DNA from: Curtobacterium sp. 9128
GTDB lineage: Bacteria > Actinomycetota > Actinomycetes > Actinomycetales > Microbacteriaceae
DNA: 64,000 nucleotides
Direction of reading: 5' to 3'
Assembly: GCF_900086645.1 (NCBI RefSeq)
Contig: NZ_LT576451.1
Span: 3,162,001-3,226,000 of the forward strand
Shown here: piece after piece, positions 21,001 through 28,124 of the stretch
Position numbering within the stretch: position 1 is the first letter of the stretch
Layout: every line of letters starts with the position of its first letter
Program-made: the position numbers and the translations under genes
The notes under the pieces: generated by a model
The model's database searches: none
Seen by the model: the letters and a program-made list of their open reading frames with translations, nothing else
Told to the model about the DNA's origin: nothing

Positions 21001-22543
21001 CGGTACCGCGCGGGTCACGGAACCCGGTCGTGGTGTCCTGCGCGTTCACGGTCAGGTCGATGACCTGGCGCAGCAGCAGAACCGCCGGTGACAGCAGGTT
21101 CGCCACCGCGGTGGTGGTCGTGGTGAGGGTCTGTCCGAGCGTCGTGATCGCGTTTCCCGTGAGGAGCGGGCCGACGACCCCGCGCACGAGCGGGATGAGG
21201 GTGGTGTTCACGACGGGTGTCAGGAGCGGCGCGAGCGCGGCGCCGGTGAGCCCGGACGCCGTGACCGTGGGGGTCCCCGCCGCCGTGCCGAGGAGCTGCC
21301 CGAGGGTCGTGGCGACGTTCAGCGTGAGCCCCGTGATCGGCAGTCCGGCGAGCGTGGCGTTCGCGGTGACGCGGATCGAGATCGCGGTCGAGTTGATCGC
21401 GTTCACGACGGCGGTCTGCAGTGCCGAGGGCAGCTGGCGTTCGAGGATGTCCGCGATCGCCGTGTTGATCGACGTGACCGCCTGCTGCGTCAGCACCGGG
21501 GTGTTCGCCGGCTGGCCGTTCAGGGCGGTGAGCTGGTCGAGGTCGACCGACACCGCGCCGGTGGCCGGCGTGATCGTGACGGCCCCGGAGGTGAGCGGTT
21601 GGGCGAGCACCTGCGTGAGCGTGTCGTCCAGGTTCAGGTTCACGGTCGCCTGTGCCGTCGTCCCGCTCAGCGAGATCAGGCCGAGTGACGACAGCGCGCC
21701 CGTGAGCCCGGTGGTCAGCTGCCCGGTGATGCCGGAGAGTGCGCCGTTCGCGCCGATGGTGGAGTTCACGCCCGACGAGAACGTCCGGAGGTCGCTCCGG
21801 AGCGACGTGGTCAGCCCCGACACCGCCGGGCTCTGCAGGTTCAGCTTCGCGCCGGCGATCTGGTAGTCGCTCGTCGTCCCGACCGAGGTGCCGCGCGTCG
21901 CGGAGATCGTCGAGGCGAGCGCACCGACCTCGAGTCGGCCGTCGGCGAGGACGCTGGAGTTCGCGCCGACGCGGGACAGCAGCGGGTCGAGGTTCAGCGA
22001 GGCGCCGGACCCGTTCGCGCCGTTGCCGACACCGATGCCGCCGTTGCCGGTGATGAGCCCGGACGACCCGGTCGCGCCGGACGCCGAGGACGTCGCGTAC
22101 TGACCGGCCGCCCCGAGGGTCAGGATGCCGTTCGACCCGAGCAGGTTGATGTCGTTGCCGAGGTTGACGTTCACCGCGTTCAGCGCCGTGACGTCCACCG
22201 GCTGGCTCGTGGTCCCGCCGCCGGATGTCGCACCACGGGCGGAGTAGGCACCGGCCAACTGCACGACGGCGTCGGCGTCGACCAGCCCGGACCCGCCGAG
22301 CAGCACGCCTTCGCTCTCCGCGACGTCGCTCGGCGCGGCGGCGGCCGGCTGGATCGCGACCGTCGCGGCGATGAGGGCGGTCACGGTGGCGACGACGCCG
22401 CCGCGGAGCAGCAGCCGATCACCGCCTGGTGCTCGCCGTCGGTGTTCCCGTCGGCGTTCCCGTCGGCCTGGAGTGGTCTGTCGTGTGCCATCGCCGGCTC
22501 CGGTGGGTACGCGGGTACCACGGAGCGACACGTGCTTGCGCAT
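15005..22543 (-). CDS. Giant cell-wall-anchored protein with 20 Ig-like repeats (choice-of-anchor G type)
   Basis: A 2512-residue secreted protein. The N-terminus has a long basic leader then a hydrophobic core ending AAAAPSDVAES, a signal peptide. About residues 75-545 form a beta-rich domain starting SEGVLLGGSGLVDADAVVQL, which I recognise as the choice-of-anchor G family of actinobacteria. Next come 20 Ig-like repeats of about 92 residues, then a short collagen-like Gly-Xaa-Yaa stalk (GTPGTPGAPGAPGTPGLPG), a Gly/Ser linker, and a sorting signal LAFTG at DNA 15116-15130, followed by a hydrophobic helix and RRRNQG. This is a class E/LAXTG-type sortase substrate. No sortase is nearby. The likely role is adhesion or an extended surface fibre. 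The ATG at 22543 follows a GAGGAA site. Confidence 0.92.
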   Translation of the reverse strand: MRKHVSLRGTRVPTGAGDGTRQTTPGRRERRREHRRRAPGGDRLLLRGGVVATVTALIAATVAIQPAAAAPSDVAESEGVLLGGSGLVDADAVVQLAGAYSARGATSGGGTTSQPVDVTALNAVNVNLGNDINLLGSNGILTLGAAGQYATSSASGATGSSGLITGNGGIGVGNGANGSGASLNLDPLLSRVGANSSVLADGRLEVGALASTISATRGTSVGTTSDYQIAGAKLNLQSPAVSGLTTSLRSDLRTFSSGVNSTIGANGALSGITGQLTTGLTGALSSLGLISLSGTTAQATVNLNLDDTLTQVLAQPLTSGAVTITPATGAVSVDLDQLTALNGQPANTPVLTQQAVTSINTAIADILERQLPSALQTAVVNAINSTAISIRVTANATLAGLPITGLTLNVATTLGQLLGTAAGTPTVTASGLTGAALAPLLTPVVNTTLIPLVRGVVGPLLTGNAITTLGQTLTTTTTAVANLLSPAVLLLRQVIDLTVNAQDTTTGFRDPRGTDAGARSVHALRLSILPGANVATVDLATSTVRASAVAPVTIATPTANQQFSVPSASSTRSVTVSGAGEPGATIAVDLGAGRTGTATVAANGTWTTSIADVPTGDHTATATQTVGGATAGTATQPFSVVAQQALTITTPTAGQTFTITGASAPVTLTGTATPNSTVAVDLGGGRTGTGTTDGSGAWSVTVPGVPAGSYTASVTQTVGDSTSNAVTRGFRVVQAAGLTVATPTDGQDFAVAGDGTRDVPFSGTAQPGATVAVDAGDGHTASTTAGADGTWSTTVTGIPAGDHTASVTQTVGGSTSDPVERAFSVTAAAALTITTPTDGSVITVADASSTTPVTVSGSAAPDARVSVRIGGAFTAIVTADDDGDWTTTFQGVPVGGRTVTATQTVGGTTSAAVTSTFSVSAGDPLVITAPADGAVVTVLAGTTTDLPVSGTAEAGADVAVDLGGGRTASTTADDDGDWSVTVDDVPVGRYTIAATQTVNGTTSPVLRQVVTVRAAAALAVTAPAQGSTTTVAQDSSTIDVPVTGTAEPRADVSVVVDGGTPVSTTADDSGAWSVTLPDVGTGDHTVSVTQTVGGQTSAAVDRDFSVEAGDALTIDTPTDAQEVPAGGDGTAGVIASGTAEAGATVTVVFDDGDPITVTAGADGRWTAPATGSTTLGIGSHTVSATQTVNGTDGPTVERDFTVVPGRAITIDTPPTGSRFVVVDADASADVTITGTAEPGADVSVSVGGSTPLTTTADATSGAWTVTAEGLAPTGTYTVNATQSIEDVETSALPTTFQVVTASPVRITAPGADATTVVAGPDVTTDVTVSGTAQPGATITAGTDGADDQSTTVGADGTWSVTFPGLGVGEHPVSVTQTIGDATSSPVDRTVRIEAADPVTVTDPAAGDVLYVVGDDGTRDVTVRGTAAANAPVTVRLGEDEVTTTANGDGDWTVTFTDVGVGVVPVTATQTVNGTTASSPDRTVDVRAADGVVIDAPTDGQQLTVADPSGTADVRVAGTAQAGADVTVTLSDGSTHTVTAGDGGDWEWTFADKPVGDYRVTATERFDGQTSPAASVGVSVVAGAALTVTDPAGATRVTVADGDATTDLDFSGTGAPGATVTVDLGAGGSATATVDDDGDWAATVEGIPTGSWTASVTQALNGTTSAAVERPVSVVAAADLTIRQPDADEPITVADADQTTTVTVAGDAQPGATVSVTIDDRDPVDVTAGPDGTWTLDVDGLGVGDHDVSVTQTVGGSTSTTPVESTFTVEAGAPVVVTTPETDQEYTVADDDATTTITVRGTAEPGATVVVDLGGGRSESTTAGTGGAWSVDVADVGAGDPVVSVTQRIGDTESAPVTVPIHVVVADPITIATPVADSTIRVAEDDQTTTVTATGAAQSGATVRVTLDDGDQQTVTATDAGTWSVEFDGVGTGQHTVRATQTTGGSTSAPVTSRFTVAGATTLAIDAPAAGSTITLPSGTTGADVVVNGSGQPGATVRVVVDGRDPVETIVGQDGRWTTTVDGLGEGDHTLSVTQVVNGTTSDPVGRGFSVAIADADAIVVTSPAAGTAYRVLGGSTDVTVTGTAAPDAPVSVTIDGGTPVTTTANGDGAWTVTVPGVGEGQHTIRATQTVGGTDVTAPEVGFSVVAATPVSVTSPSDGQVVPTTGGSVSIPVSGTAEPGATVTVDIDGTTVTTTAGTDGSWTVTVGDIPPGDHTVSVTGTVGGRTSDPVTSGVTVVVAEPEDVVITSPVPGQLIPGTGADDTGSFTVTGHATPGATITVTLSTGQVRTTRADANGNWSVSFDRVPEGRWTIRAVQTVNGTNSTAPEVPIVVRAVDPLAVTSPPSGSHRTAGSDGFVDWPVTGTAEPGATVTVTADGGDPVTVTAGTDGTWRVVLRLAVGTHRITATQTVDGATSEPQVWTMIVDAAVDPGGPGTPGTPGAPGAPGTPGLPGSGPGNGSGSAGNGSGSTAGGLAFTGADVAPLAGAAGGLVVLGFLLLGLSRLARGIRRRNQG
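15262..20897 (-). repeat. Twenty tandem Ig-like coding repeats (about 276 bp each)
   Basis: Each repeat starts with a hydrophobic strand (LTITTPTDG or similar), has the core VSGTAEPGATVTVDL, a Gly-Trp turn (DGTWSVTV) and ends with HTVSVTQTVGG plus a closing strand. I counted 20 by reading the protein. Copies differ at many positions, so the array is old and not a recent DNA-level expansion. Confidence 0.88.
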
Positions 22544-22617
22544 GTGTGTTCCTCATCCTGGCGGGCATGCCCGCCACCTGATCCTCGGATCCCCGCCGGT
22601 GGTGAGCCGGTGAGGGC

Positions 22618-22640
22618 AGGAACCCTGGTTGGGGGTTCCT
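22618..22640 (-). promoter_or_regulatory. Hairpin in the leader of the surface protein gene
   Basis: AGGAACCC at 22618-22625 pairs with GGGTTCCT at 22633-22640, 75 bases upstream of the ATG. It could be an mRNA leader structure. A self-complementary GCGGGCATGCCCGC (22561-22574) lies closer to the start. No clear promoter was seen. Confidence 0.35.
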
Positions 22641-22684
22641 GAGGGTGATCTTGACACACGTTCAGGCTGGATGCGCATCCCAGA

Positions 22685-22737
22685 ACGAAAAAGACTCCTC
22701 ACGCACCCCGCGTGAATCCGACGCTGCCCCGGTTACC
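22685..22737 (-). repeat. Partial duplicate of the SRP RNA 3' end
   Basis: The 24 bases at 22685-22708 (ACGAAAAAGACTCCTCACGC plus ACCC) are identical to 22763-22786, which hold the 3' arm and T-rich tail of the SRP RNA. A CCCGGTTACC block also recurs shortly after each (in the duplicate around 22728-22737). The duplicate has no SRP apical loop and no matching 5' arm. Confidence 0.85.
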
Positions 22738-22765
22738 TGGTCCCCGCGTTCCCCGCGCGGACACG

Positions 22766-22859
22766 AAAAAGACTCCTCACGCACCCGCCAGAGCCCGGTT
22801 ACCCTTGCTGCGTTTCCGCCCTGGGGGAGTTGGCCTGGATGGCGTCACGTGAGGAGCCG
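22766..22859 (-). ncRNA. ffs: Signal recognition particle RNA, small bacterial type
   Basis: On the minus strand the RNA contains the conserved apical domain CAGGGCGGAAACGCAGCAAG, the part that binds Ffh, followed by GGTAACCGGGCTCTGG. The 5' end GGCTCCTCACG pairs with the 3' CGTGAGGAGTC, closing a single long hairpin. A run of five T on the coding strand (22766-22770) follows as terminator. A possible -10 box TAGACT is the complement of 22866-22871, about seven bases before the predicted 5' end. The ends are set by the helix and are accurate to a few bases. Confidence 0.9.
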
Positions 22860-22897
22860 CCAAGCAGTCTACCGGACACGAGGAGCACGATCGAACC

Positions 22898-23572
22898 ATG
22901 AAGATCGCCATCGCCGGAGGACACGGCCAGATCGCCCTGCTCCTCGCCCGCCTGATCACCGAAGCCGGACACGAGGCCATCGGCATCGTCCGCAACCCCG
23001 CCCACGTGTCGGACGTCGAGCAGACCGGCGCAGCCGCGATCGTCGCCGACCTCGAGCAGCTCGACGACGACCAGCTCGCACTCCGCCTCCGCGGTGTCGA
23101 CGCGGTCGTCTTCGCCGCCGGTGCCGGCCCGGGCAGCGGTGCGGAACGGAAGCTCTCCGTCGACCGCGACGCCGCCGCTCTGCTCGCTGACGCCGCCGAA
23201 CGGGCGGGGATCGACCGGTACGTCATGGTGTCGGCGATGGCCGCGGACACCTACGACCCGGAGCTCGCGGTCGTCCCGGCGAAGGACGACGCCGCGGTGT
23301 TCCAGGTGTACCTCCGCGCGAAGGCCGAGGCGGACGCCGACCTGCGGGCGCGGAGCATGCGGTGGACGATCGTCCGACCAGGTGGCCTGCTCGACACCCC
23401 GCCGCAGGGCACGATCGCGGTGGGCAGCACGGTCCCCAGAGGATCGATCCCCCGTGCCGACGTCGCCGCCGTCGTGCTGCACGCGCTCCTCGACGACTCC
23501 GCGGTCGGCGTGCAGTTCGAGGTCACGAGCGGCAACACCCCGATCCCGGCGGCGCTGGCAGCGATCAGCTGA
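22898..23572 (+). CDS. NAD(P)-binding oxidoreductase (atypical SDR, NmrA/YwnB-like)
   Basis: A 224-residue Rossmann-fold protein. It opens with MKIAIAGGHGQIALLLARLI, where GGHGQIA is the dinucleotide-binding glycine motif. It also has VVFAAGAGPGSG, the segment RYVMVSAMAAD and IVRPGGLLD, as in atypical short-chain dehydrogenases without the YxxxK pair. Such proteins act as reductases or as redox sensors; the substrate is unknown. It is monocistronic and convergent with ackA. Confidence 0.88.
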   Translation: MKIAIAGGHGQIALLLARLITEAGHEAIGIVRNPAHVSDVEQTGAAAIVADLEQLDDDQLALRLRGVDAVVFAAGAGPGSGAERKLSVDRDAAALLADAAERAGIDRYVMVSAMAADTYDPELAVVPAKDDAAVFQVYLRAKAEADADLRARSMRWTIVRPGGLLDTPPQGTIAVGSTVPRGSIPRADVAAVVLHALLDDSAVGVQFEVTSGNTPIPAALAAIS

Positions 23573-23588
23573 CGATCCGCCGTCTCTC

Positions 23589-23643
23589 CCGCGAAAGCGA
23601 CAGGGTGCCGCGGAAGTTCCGCGGCACCCTGTCGCTTTCGCGG
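23589..23643. terminator. Perfect 27-bp palindrome, GCGAAAGCGACAG family
   Basis: CCGCGAAAGCGACAGGGTGC and the rest of a 27-base arm pair without mismatch around one central base (23616). It lies between the convergent SDR and ackA genes and probably ends both transcripts. It is the best copy of a family that also occurs at 44747, 45943 and 56304. Confidence 0.8.
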
Positions 23644-23683
23644 ACCACACGCGCAGGCCCCACCCGCGTGACGCAGCACTCCC

Positions 23684-24880
23684 CTACAGCGCGACCGCGG
23701 CGGACTGCCGGGCGATCTCGAGCTCCTCGTTCGTGGGGATCACGAGCACCGCGACGCGAGAGGAATCGGTCGAGATCAGTCGCGCCTCCTTCGAGTGCAG
23801 TTCGTTGCGGTCGTTGTCGACCTCGATCCCGAGGTGCTCCAGCCCCGCGAGGACGCGTCGGCGGAGCAGCGCGTTGTTCTCGCCGACGCCCGCGGTGAAC
23901 ACGACGGCGTCGAGCCCGCCGAGCTGGGCGGTGTAGGCGCCGACGTACCGACGGATCCGGTGCCGGTAGACGGCGAGCGCCGCCTCTGCGGTCTCGTCGC
24001 CGTCGATCGCAGCGGCCTGCACGTCACGCATGTCGCCGTTGCCGGTGAGCCCGAGCAACCCGGAGCGCTTGTTGAGCATGTCGTCGAGCTCGTCGAAGGA
24101 CAGACCGGCCTGACGGTGCAGCTGGATGAGGACGGCGGGGTCGAGGTCGCCGGAGCGGGTGCCCATCACGAGGCCCTCGAGCGGGGTCAGTCCCATCGAC
24201 GTCTCGATCGACCGGCCCCCGTCGATCGCGGCGGCAGAGGCCCCGTTGCCGAGGTGCAGCACGATCGTCTTGAGCTCGGACAACGGCCGGTCGAGGAACA
24301 CCGCCGCCTGCTCGGAGACGTACTTGTGGCTGGTGCCGTGCATGCCGTACCGGCGGATCCCGTACTCGGCCGCGAGGTCGGCCGGGATCGCGTAGGTGTA
24401 CGCGTGCGGCGGCATCGTCTGGTGGAACGCGGTGTCGAAGACGGCCACGTGCGGCACGTCGGAGAAGACCTGCTTCGCCGCGCGGATCCCCTCGAGGTTC
24501 GCCGGGTTGTGCAACGGTGCCAGGCTCGAGAGCTCTTCGATCTGGCGCTCGACGTCGTCCGTGACGACCGTCGCACTGTCGAAGGTCGTCCCGCCGTGCA
24601 CGACCCGGTGTCCGACGACCGACGGCGGGTGCTCGTCGAACGACGGTCCGACCTTCGCGAACGCGTCGATCATCGCCTGGAACCCCGCTGCGTGGTCCGG
24701 CACGCGAGCGGCGTCGTTCGAGGAGGACTCCCCCGTCAGCGCGTTGGTGTGCTTCCACGCACCGGTGGACTCGCCGATGCGCTCGACGAGCCCGGACGCG
24801 AGCGTGCGCTCGCCGTCGAGCTCGATGAGCTGGTACTTGAACGAACTCGATCCGGAGTTCACGACGAGGGCAGCGGTCAC
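23684..24880 (-). CDS. ackA: Acetate kinase
   Basis: A 398-residue acetate kinase that interconverts acetyl phosphate plus ADP with acetate plus ATP. Signatures: VVNSGSSSFKYQ at residues 6-17, GHRVVHGG, FDTAFHQTMP, RYGMHGTSHKYV and HLGNGAS. The length is standard. It lies 64 bases after pta on the same strand; the gap contains one lone arm of the GGACGGGAGGCT repeat (24915-24927). Together with Pta it makes the acetate overflow and uptake branch. Confidence 0.97.
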   Translation of the reverse strand: MTAALVVNSGSSSFKYQLIELDGERTLASGLVERIGESTGAWKHTNALTGESSSNDAARVPDHAAGFQAMIDAFAKVGPSFDEHPPSVVGHRVVHGGTTFDSATVVTDDVERQIEELSSLAPLHNPANLEGIRAAKQVFSDVPHVAVFDTAFHQTMPPHAYTYAIPADLAAEYGIRRYGMHGTSHKYVSEQAAVFLDRPLSELKTIVLHLGNGASAAAIDGGRSIETSMGLTPLEGLVMGTRSGDLDPAVLIQLHRQAGLSFDELDDMLNKRSGLLGLTGNGDMRDVQAAAIDGDETAEAALAVYRHRIRRYVGAYTAQLGGLDAVVFTAGVGENNALLRRRVLAGLEHLGIEVDNDRNELHSKEARLISTDSSRVAVLVIPTNEELEIARQSAAVAL

Positions 24881-24944
24881 TGGTGGCTCACTTTCATGGG
24901 TGGCCGGGTGCGGCCGGACGGGAGGCTGTGGCTGGGTCTGGTGG

Positions 24945-27071
24945 TCAGGCGGCGGTCGGCGCCAGGTCGGCCTGTGCCGCGGTGCCGGCCTGGATCGCGG
25001 TGATCGCGACCGTGTTCACGATGTCGCTGACGAGCGCACCGCGGGAGAGGTCGTTGATCGGCTTCCGCAGCCCCTGCAGGACCGGTCCGATCGCGACGGC
25101 GCCGGCGGAGCGTTGCACGGCCTTGTAGGTGTTGTTGCCGGTGTTGAGGTCCGGGAAGATGAACACCGTCGCGCGGCCGGCGACCGGCGAGTCCGGCATC
25201 TTCGTGCTCGCGACGGTCGGGTCGGCGGCGGCGTCGTACTGGATCGGCCCCTCGACCAGCAGATCGGGTCGGCGCTCACGCACGAAGGCGGTGCCGGCGC
25301 GGACCTTGTCGACGTCCGCGCCCGAGCCGCTGTCGCCCGTGGAGTAGCTGAGCATCGCCACGCGCGGGTCGATGCCGAACTGCGTCGCGGTCTCGGCGGA
25401 CGAGATCGCGATGTCCGCGAGCTGCTCGCTCGACGGGTCGGGGATCACCGCGCAGTCGCCGTAGACGAGCACCCGGTCGGCGAGCGCCATCAGGAACACG
25501 CTCGACACGATCGACGTGTCCGGACGGGTCTTGATGATCTCGAACGACGGTCGGATGGTGTGCGCGGTCGTGTGCTTCGCACCGGAGACCATGCCGTCGG
25601 CGAGGCCGAGCTGCACCATCATCGTGCCGAAGTAGGAGACGTCGGTCACGGTGTCGCGGGCGAGTTCGACGCTCATGCCCTTGTGCGCACGGAGCTTCGC
25701 GTACTCCTCGGCGAAGCGTTCGCGGAGCTCCGGGTCGAACGGCGACACGAGGTTCGCGGCGTCGAGGTCCAGGCCGAGTTCCGTCGCGCGTGCCCGGATC
25801 GCCGCGGGGTCGCCGAGGATCGTCAGCTCGCACACCTGCCGCTGCAGGAGGGTCGAGGCGGCACGGAGGATCCGGTCGTCGTCGCCTTCCGGCAGGACGA
25901 TGCGCTTGCGGTGCTCCCGGGCCCGGTCGAGCAGGCCGTGCTCGAACATCAGCGGTGTGACCACCCCCGACGGGGTGACCTGCAGCCGGGCGAGCAGTTC
26001 GTCGGCCTGCACGTGCCGTTCGAAGAGCGACAGCGCGAGGTCCGCCTTCCGCGGGGAGTCCGCGGCGAGCCGACCGCGCGTCTGGGTGATGCGGAGCGCG
26101 GTGTCGTACGTGCCGAGGTCGTTCGTGGCGATCGGCAGCGAGCTCGACAGCCCTTCGAGCAGCCGCGTGATCTGCGGCGCGGTCTCGAACCCGCCGTTGA
26201 GGATCACGCCGGCGAGGCTCGGGAAGGTGTCGGACTGGTTCGCCAGCAGCGTGGCGATGAGGACGTCGCTGCGGTCCCCCGGGACGACGACGATGCCGCC
26301 CTCGATAAGCCGCGGGAGCACGTTCTCCATGCTCATGCCCGCGACGACGGTGCCGAGTGCTTCACGGTCGAGGAGCGCGTCGTCCCCGCGGACGAGCGTC
26401 GCCCCGGTGGCGGCGAGCAGGGCCCGTACGGTCGGTGCGACGAGCACGGCGTCCTCGGGGATGGCCCACACCGGGACGTCCGGGTGGTCGTCGTGCACCG
26501 CACCGGCGACGCTGTCGCAGATCGCCGCGAGGGCATCGGGGTCCGCGCGGTTCACGACGACGCCGAGCAGCTGCGCGTGCGCCGCGCGGAGTTCGCTCGT
26601 GGTCACGTCCGCGACCTGTGCCATGTCCGCCGGGGTGCGGGTCCCACGTTCGGCGGAGTCCCGGCCGCCGAGCACCAGGAGCACGGGAGCGCCGAGGTTC
26701 GTGGCGACCTTCGCGTTGAACGAGAGTTCGGTCGGGCTCCCCACGTCCGTGTAGTCCGAGCCGAGGACCACGACCGCGTCGCACTGGCGCTCGACCTGGG
26801 CGAACCGGCTGACGATCGTGCCGAGCGCGGCGTCCGGGTCCGCGTGCACGTCGTCGTACGTCACCCCGACGGCGTCTTCGTAGGACTGGTTCGCACCGCT
26901 GTGCTGGAGCAGGAGCTCGAGCACGTAGTCGGGTTCGTCCACGGAGCGGGCGACCGGCCGGAACACGCCGACGCGTCCGACCGTGCGGGCGAGGGTCTCG
27001 AGGACACCGAGCGCCACCGTGCTCTTGCCCGTGTGTCCTTCTGCTGACGTGATGTAGATGCGGGTCGACAC
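24945..27071 (-). CDS. pta: Phosphate acetyltransferase
   Basis: A 708-residue long-form Pta, converting acetyl-CoA and phosphate to acetyl phosphate. The N-terminus has a BioD-like P-loop region (SAEGHTGKST, residues 7-16), the middle a DRTGG-type regulatory domain, and the C-terminal 320 residues the catalytic domain (RKRIVLPEGDDDRILRA ... DGMVSGAKHTTAHTIRP ... DLNTGNNTYKA). I chose the GTG at 27071 (VSTRIYITSAEG) because relatives start there; an ATG 30 bases upstream is possible. It is first in the pta-ackA operon. Confidence 0.95.
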   Translation of the reverse strand: MSTRIYITSAEGHTGKSTVALGVLETLARTVGRVGVFRPVARSVDEPDYVLELLLQHSGANQSYEDAVGVTYDDVHADPDAALGTIVSRFAQVERQCDAVVVLGSDYTDVGSPTELSFNAKVATNLGAPVLLVLGGRDSAERGTRTPADMAQVADVTTSELRAAHAQLLGVVVNRADPDALAAICDSVAGAVHDDHPDVPVWAIPEDAVLVAPTVRALLAATGATLVRGDDALLDREALGTVVAGMSMENVLPRLIEGGIVVVPGDRSDVLIATLLANQSDTFPSLAGVILNGGFETAPQITRLLEGLSSSLPIATNDLGTYDTALRITQTRGRLAADSPRKADLALSLFERHVQADELLARLQVTPSGVVTPLMFEHGLLDRAREHRKRIVLPEGDDDRILRAASTLLQRQVCELTILGDPAAIRARATELGLDLDAANLVSPFDPELRERFAEEYAKLRAHKGMSVELARDTVTDVSYFGTMMVQLGLADGMVSGAKHTTAHTIRPSFEIIKTRPDTSIVSSVFLMALADRVLVYGDCAVIPDPSSEQLADIAISSAETATQFGIDPRVAMLSYSTGDSGSGADVDKVRAGTAFVRERRPDLLVEGPIQYDAAADPTVASTKMPDSPVAGRATVFIFPDLNTGNNTYKAVQRSAGAVAIGPVLQGLRKPINDLSRGALVSDIVNTVAITAIQAGTAAQADLAPTAA

Positions 27072-27194
27072 GCTTCCCAGGGTAGCCGTCGGACATGTCA
27101 CGACATCTGGGAGCGAAGGATCTGTAGAGCGGGGTGGTCATCCACACCCCGCAAGACCTGTACCATGGGGTGTCGTCATCGAGAGATGGCGCCA

Positions 27195-27279
27195 GGAGAA
27201 TTCGCCTAGTGGCCTATGGCGCACGCTTGGAAAGCGTGTTGGGTGCAAGCCCTCGGGGGTTCGAATCCCCCATTCTCCG
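27195..27279 (+). tRNA. tRNA-Ser (anticodon GGA)
   Basis: An 85-base tRNA. The acceptor arms GGAGAAT (27195-27201) and ATTCTCC (27272-27278) pair fully. The anticodon arm CACGC-TTGGAAA-GCGTG shows anticodon GGA, the long variable arm is typical of serine tRNA, and the T arm is GGGGGTTCGAATCCCCC. CCA is not encoded. Confidence 0.96.
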
Positions 27280-27286
27280 CACCGAA

Positions 27287-27325
27287 CCGAAAGCGCACGT
27301 GTCCGAACGGACCGTGCGCTTTCGG
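27287..27325 (+). terminator. Terminator of tRNA-Ser
   Basis: A 13-bp perfect stem, CCGAAAGCGCACG (27287-27299) with 27313-27325, continued by an inner GTCCG/CGGAC pairing after one bulged base. It begins eight bases after the tRNA. Confidence 0.85.
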
Positions 27326-27512
27326 CGTTCGTGAGGGGATCCGACGGGTTGACACGTCACCGGTCCCCCACGTTGGGGACCCCGCTGCACCCCGTTCGCC
27401 AAGGACTGCCACCGAAGGGGTGGACAGACCTGTCGCCGATACCCGCGAGTCCTCTAGGCTGACTCCGCGGCACGCCCGGGACGGACGGGCCGCGGGGACG
27501 AGGAGAGCAGTG

Positions 27513-28067
27513 GTGGGGGAAACGACGGCGCCGGCGACGGCGATCACGGACCGGGGGACGTACGACGTCTTGGTCCGGCCACGGGCTGCACTCGTCCGCT
27601 CCACCGCGCTGAGCATCGTCTTCTCGGCGGTGCCCCTGGCCGTCGCACTGGTGTGGGTGTCGTTCCCGTTGCAGATCTGGGCCGTCGTCGCCAGCGTGGT
27701 CGTCGTTATCGGCGGCCTGGTCGGTCTCCTGTTCATCCGCCTGCGGTCGGCGTTCGTCGGCCTCGGTCCCGACGGCGTCACCGTGCGCGGCGTGCTGACC
27801 CCGCATTGGACCGTCGCCCGTGAAACCGTTGCGGGCGTGGTGCTCGCGACGACGTTCGGCAGCTCCGTCGATCGCACCTCGCGGGAGCTCGTCGCGCTCG
27901 ACGCGGAGGGCACGCGCCTGTTCCGGATGCGGGCCGACGTGTGGGGCGACACCGGTCTCGAGCAGATCGTCGACGGTCTCGGCGTGCAGGTGACCGAGCT
28001 CGGACGTCCGCTGTCCACGCGCGAGTTCAGCCGACGCCACCCCGCCGTCCGAACCCGCCGACGCTGA
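27513..28067 (+). CDS. Membrane protein with PH-like domain
   Basis: A protein of about 184 residues. Two hydrophobic helices (STALSIVFSAVPLAVALVWV and WAVVASVVVVIGGLVGLLFI) are followed by a small beta-rich soluble domain (FVGLGPDGVTVRGVLTPHWT ... LVALDAEGTRLFRMRADVWG). This matches actinobacterial bPH-type membrane proteins of unknown function. Two in-frame GTG codons stand at 27510 and 27513; the second is seven bases from the AGGAG site and is my choice. It stands alone, with the converging HerA-like gene downstream. Confidence 0.75.
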   Translation: MGETTAPATAITDRGTYDVLVRPRAALVRSTALSIVFSAVPLAVALVWVSFPLQIWAVVASVVVVIGGLVGLLFIRLRSAFVGLGPDGVTVRGVLTPHWTVARETVAGVVLATTFGSSVDRTSRELVALDAEGTRLFRMRADVWGDTGLEQIVDGLGVQVTELGRPLSTREFSRRHPAVRTRRR

Positions 28068-28124
28068 CGCCGACGCAGGGTCGCCCGACGCACAAAAGCG
28101 CCGAGCGCCGAGCGCCCGGACGAC

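Noticed and set aside
22650..22680. A plus-strand promoter beginning TTGACA at 22650
   Set aside because: No acceptable -10 box lies 16-18 bases downstream and the next plus-strand gene is over 200 bases away, past the SRP RNA.
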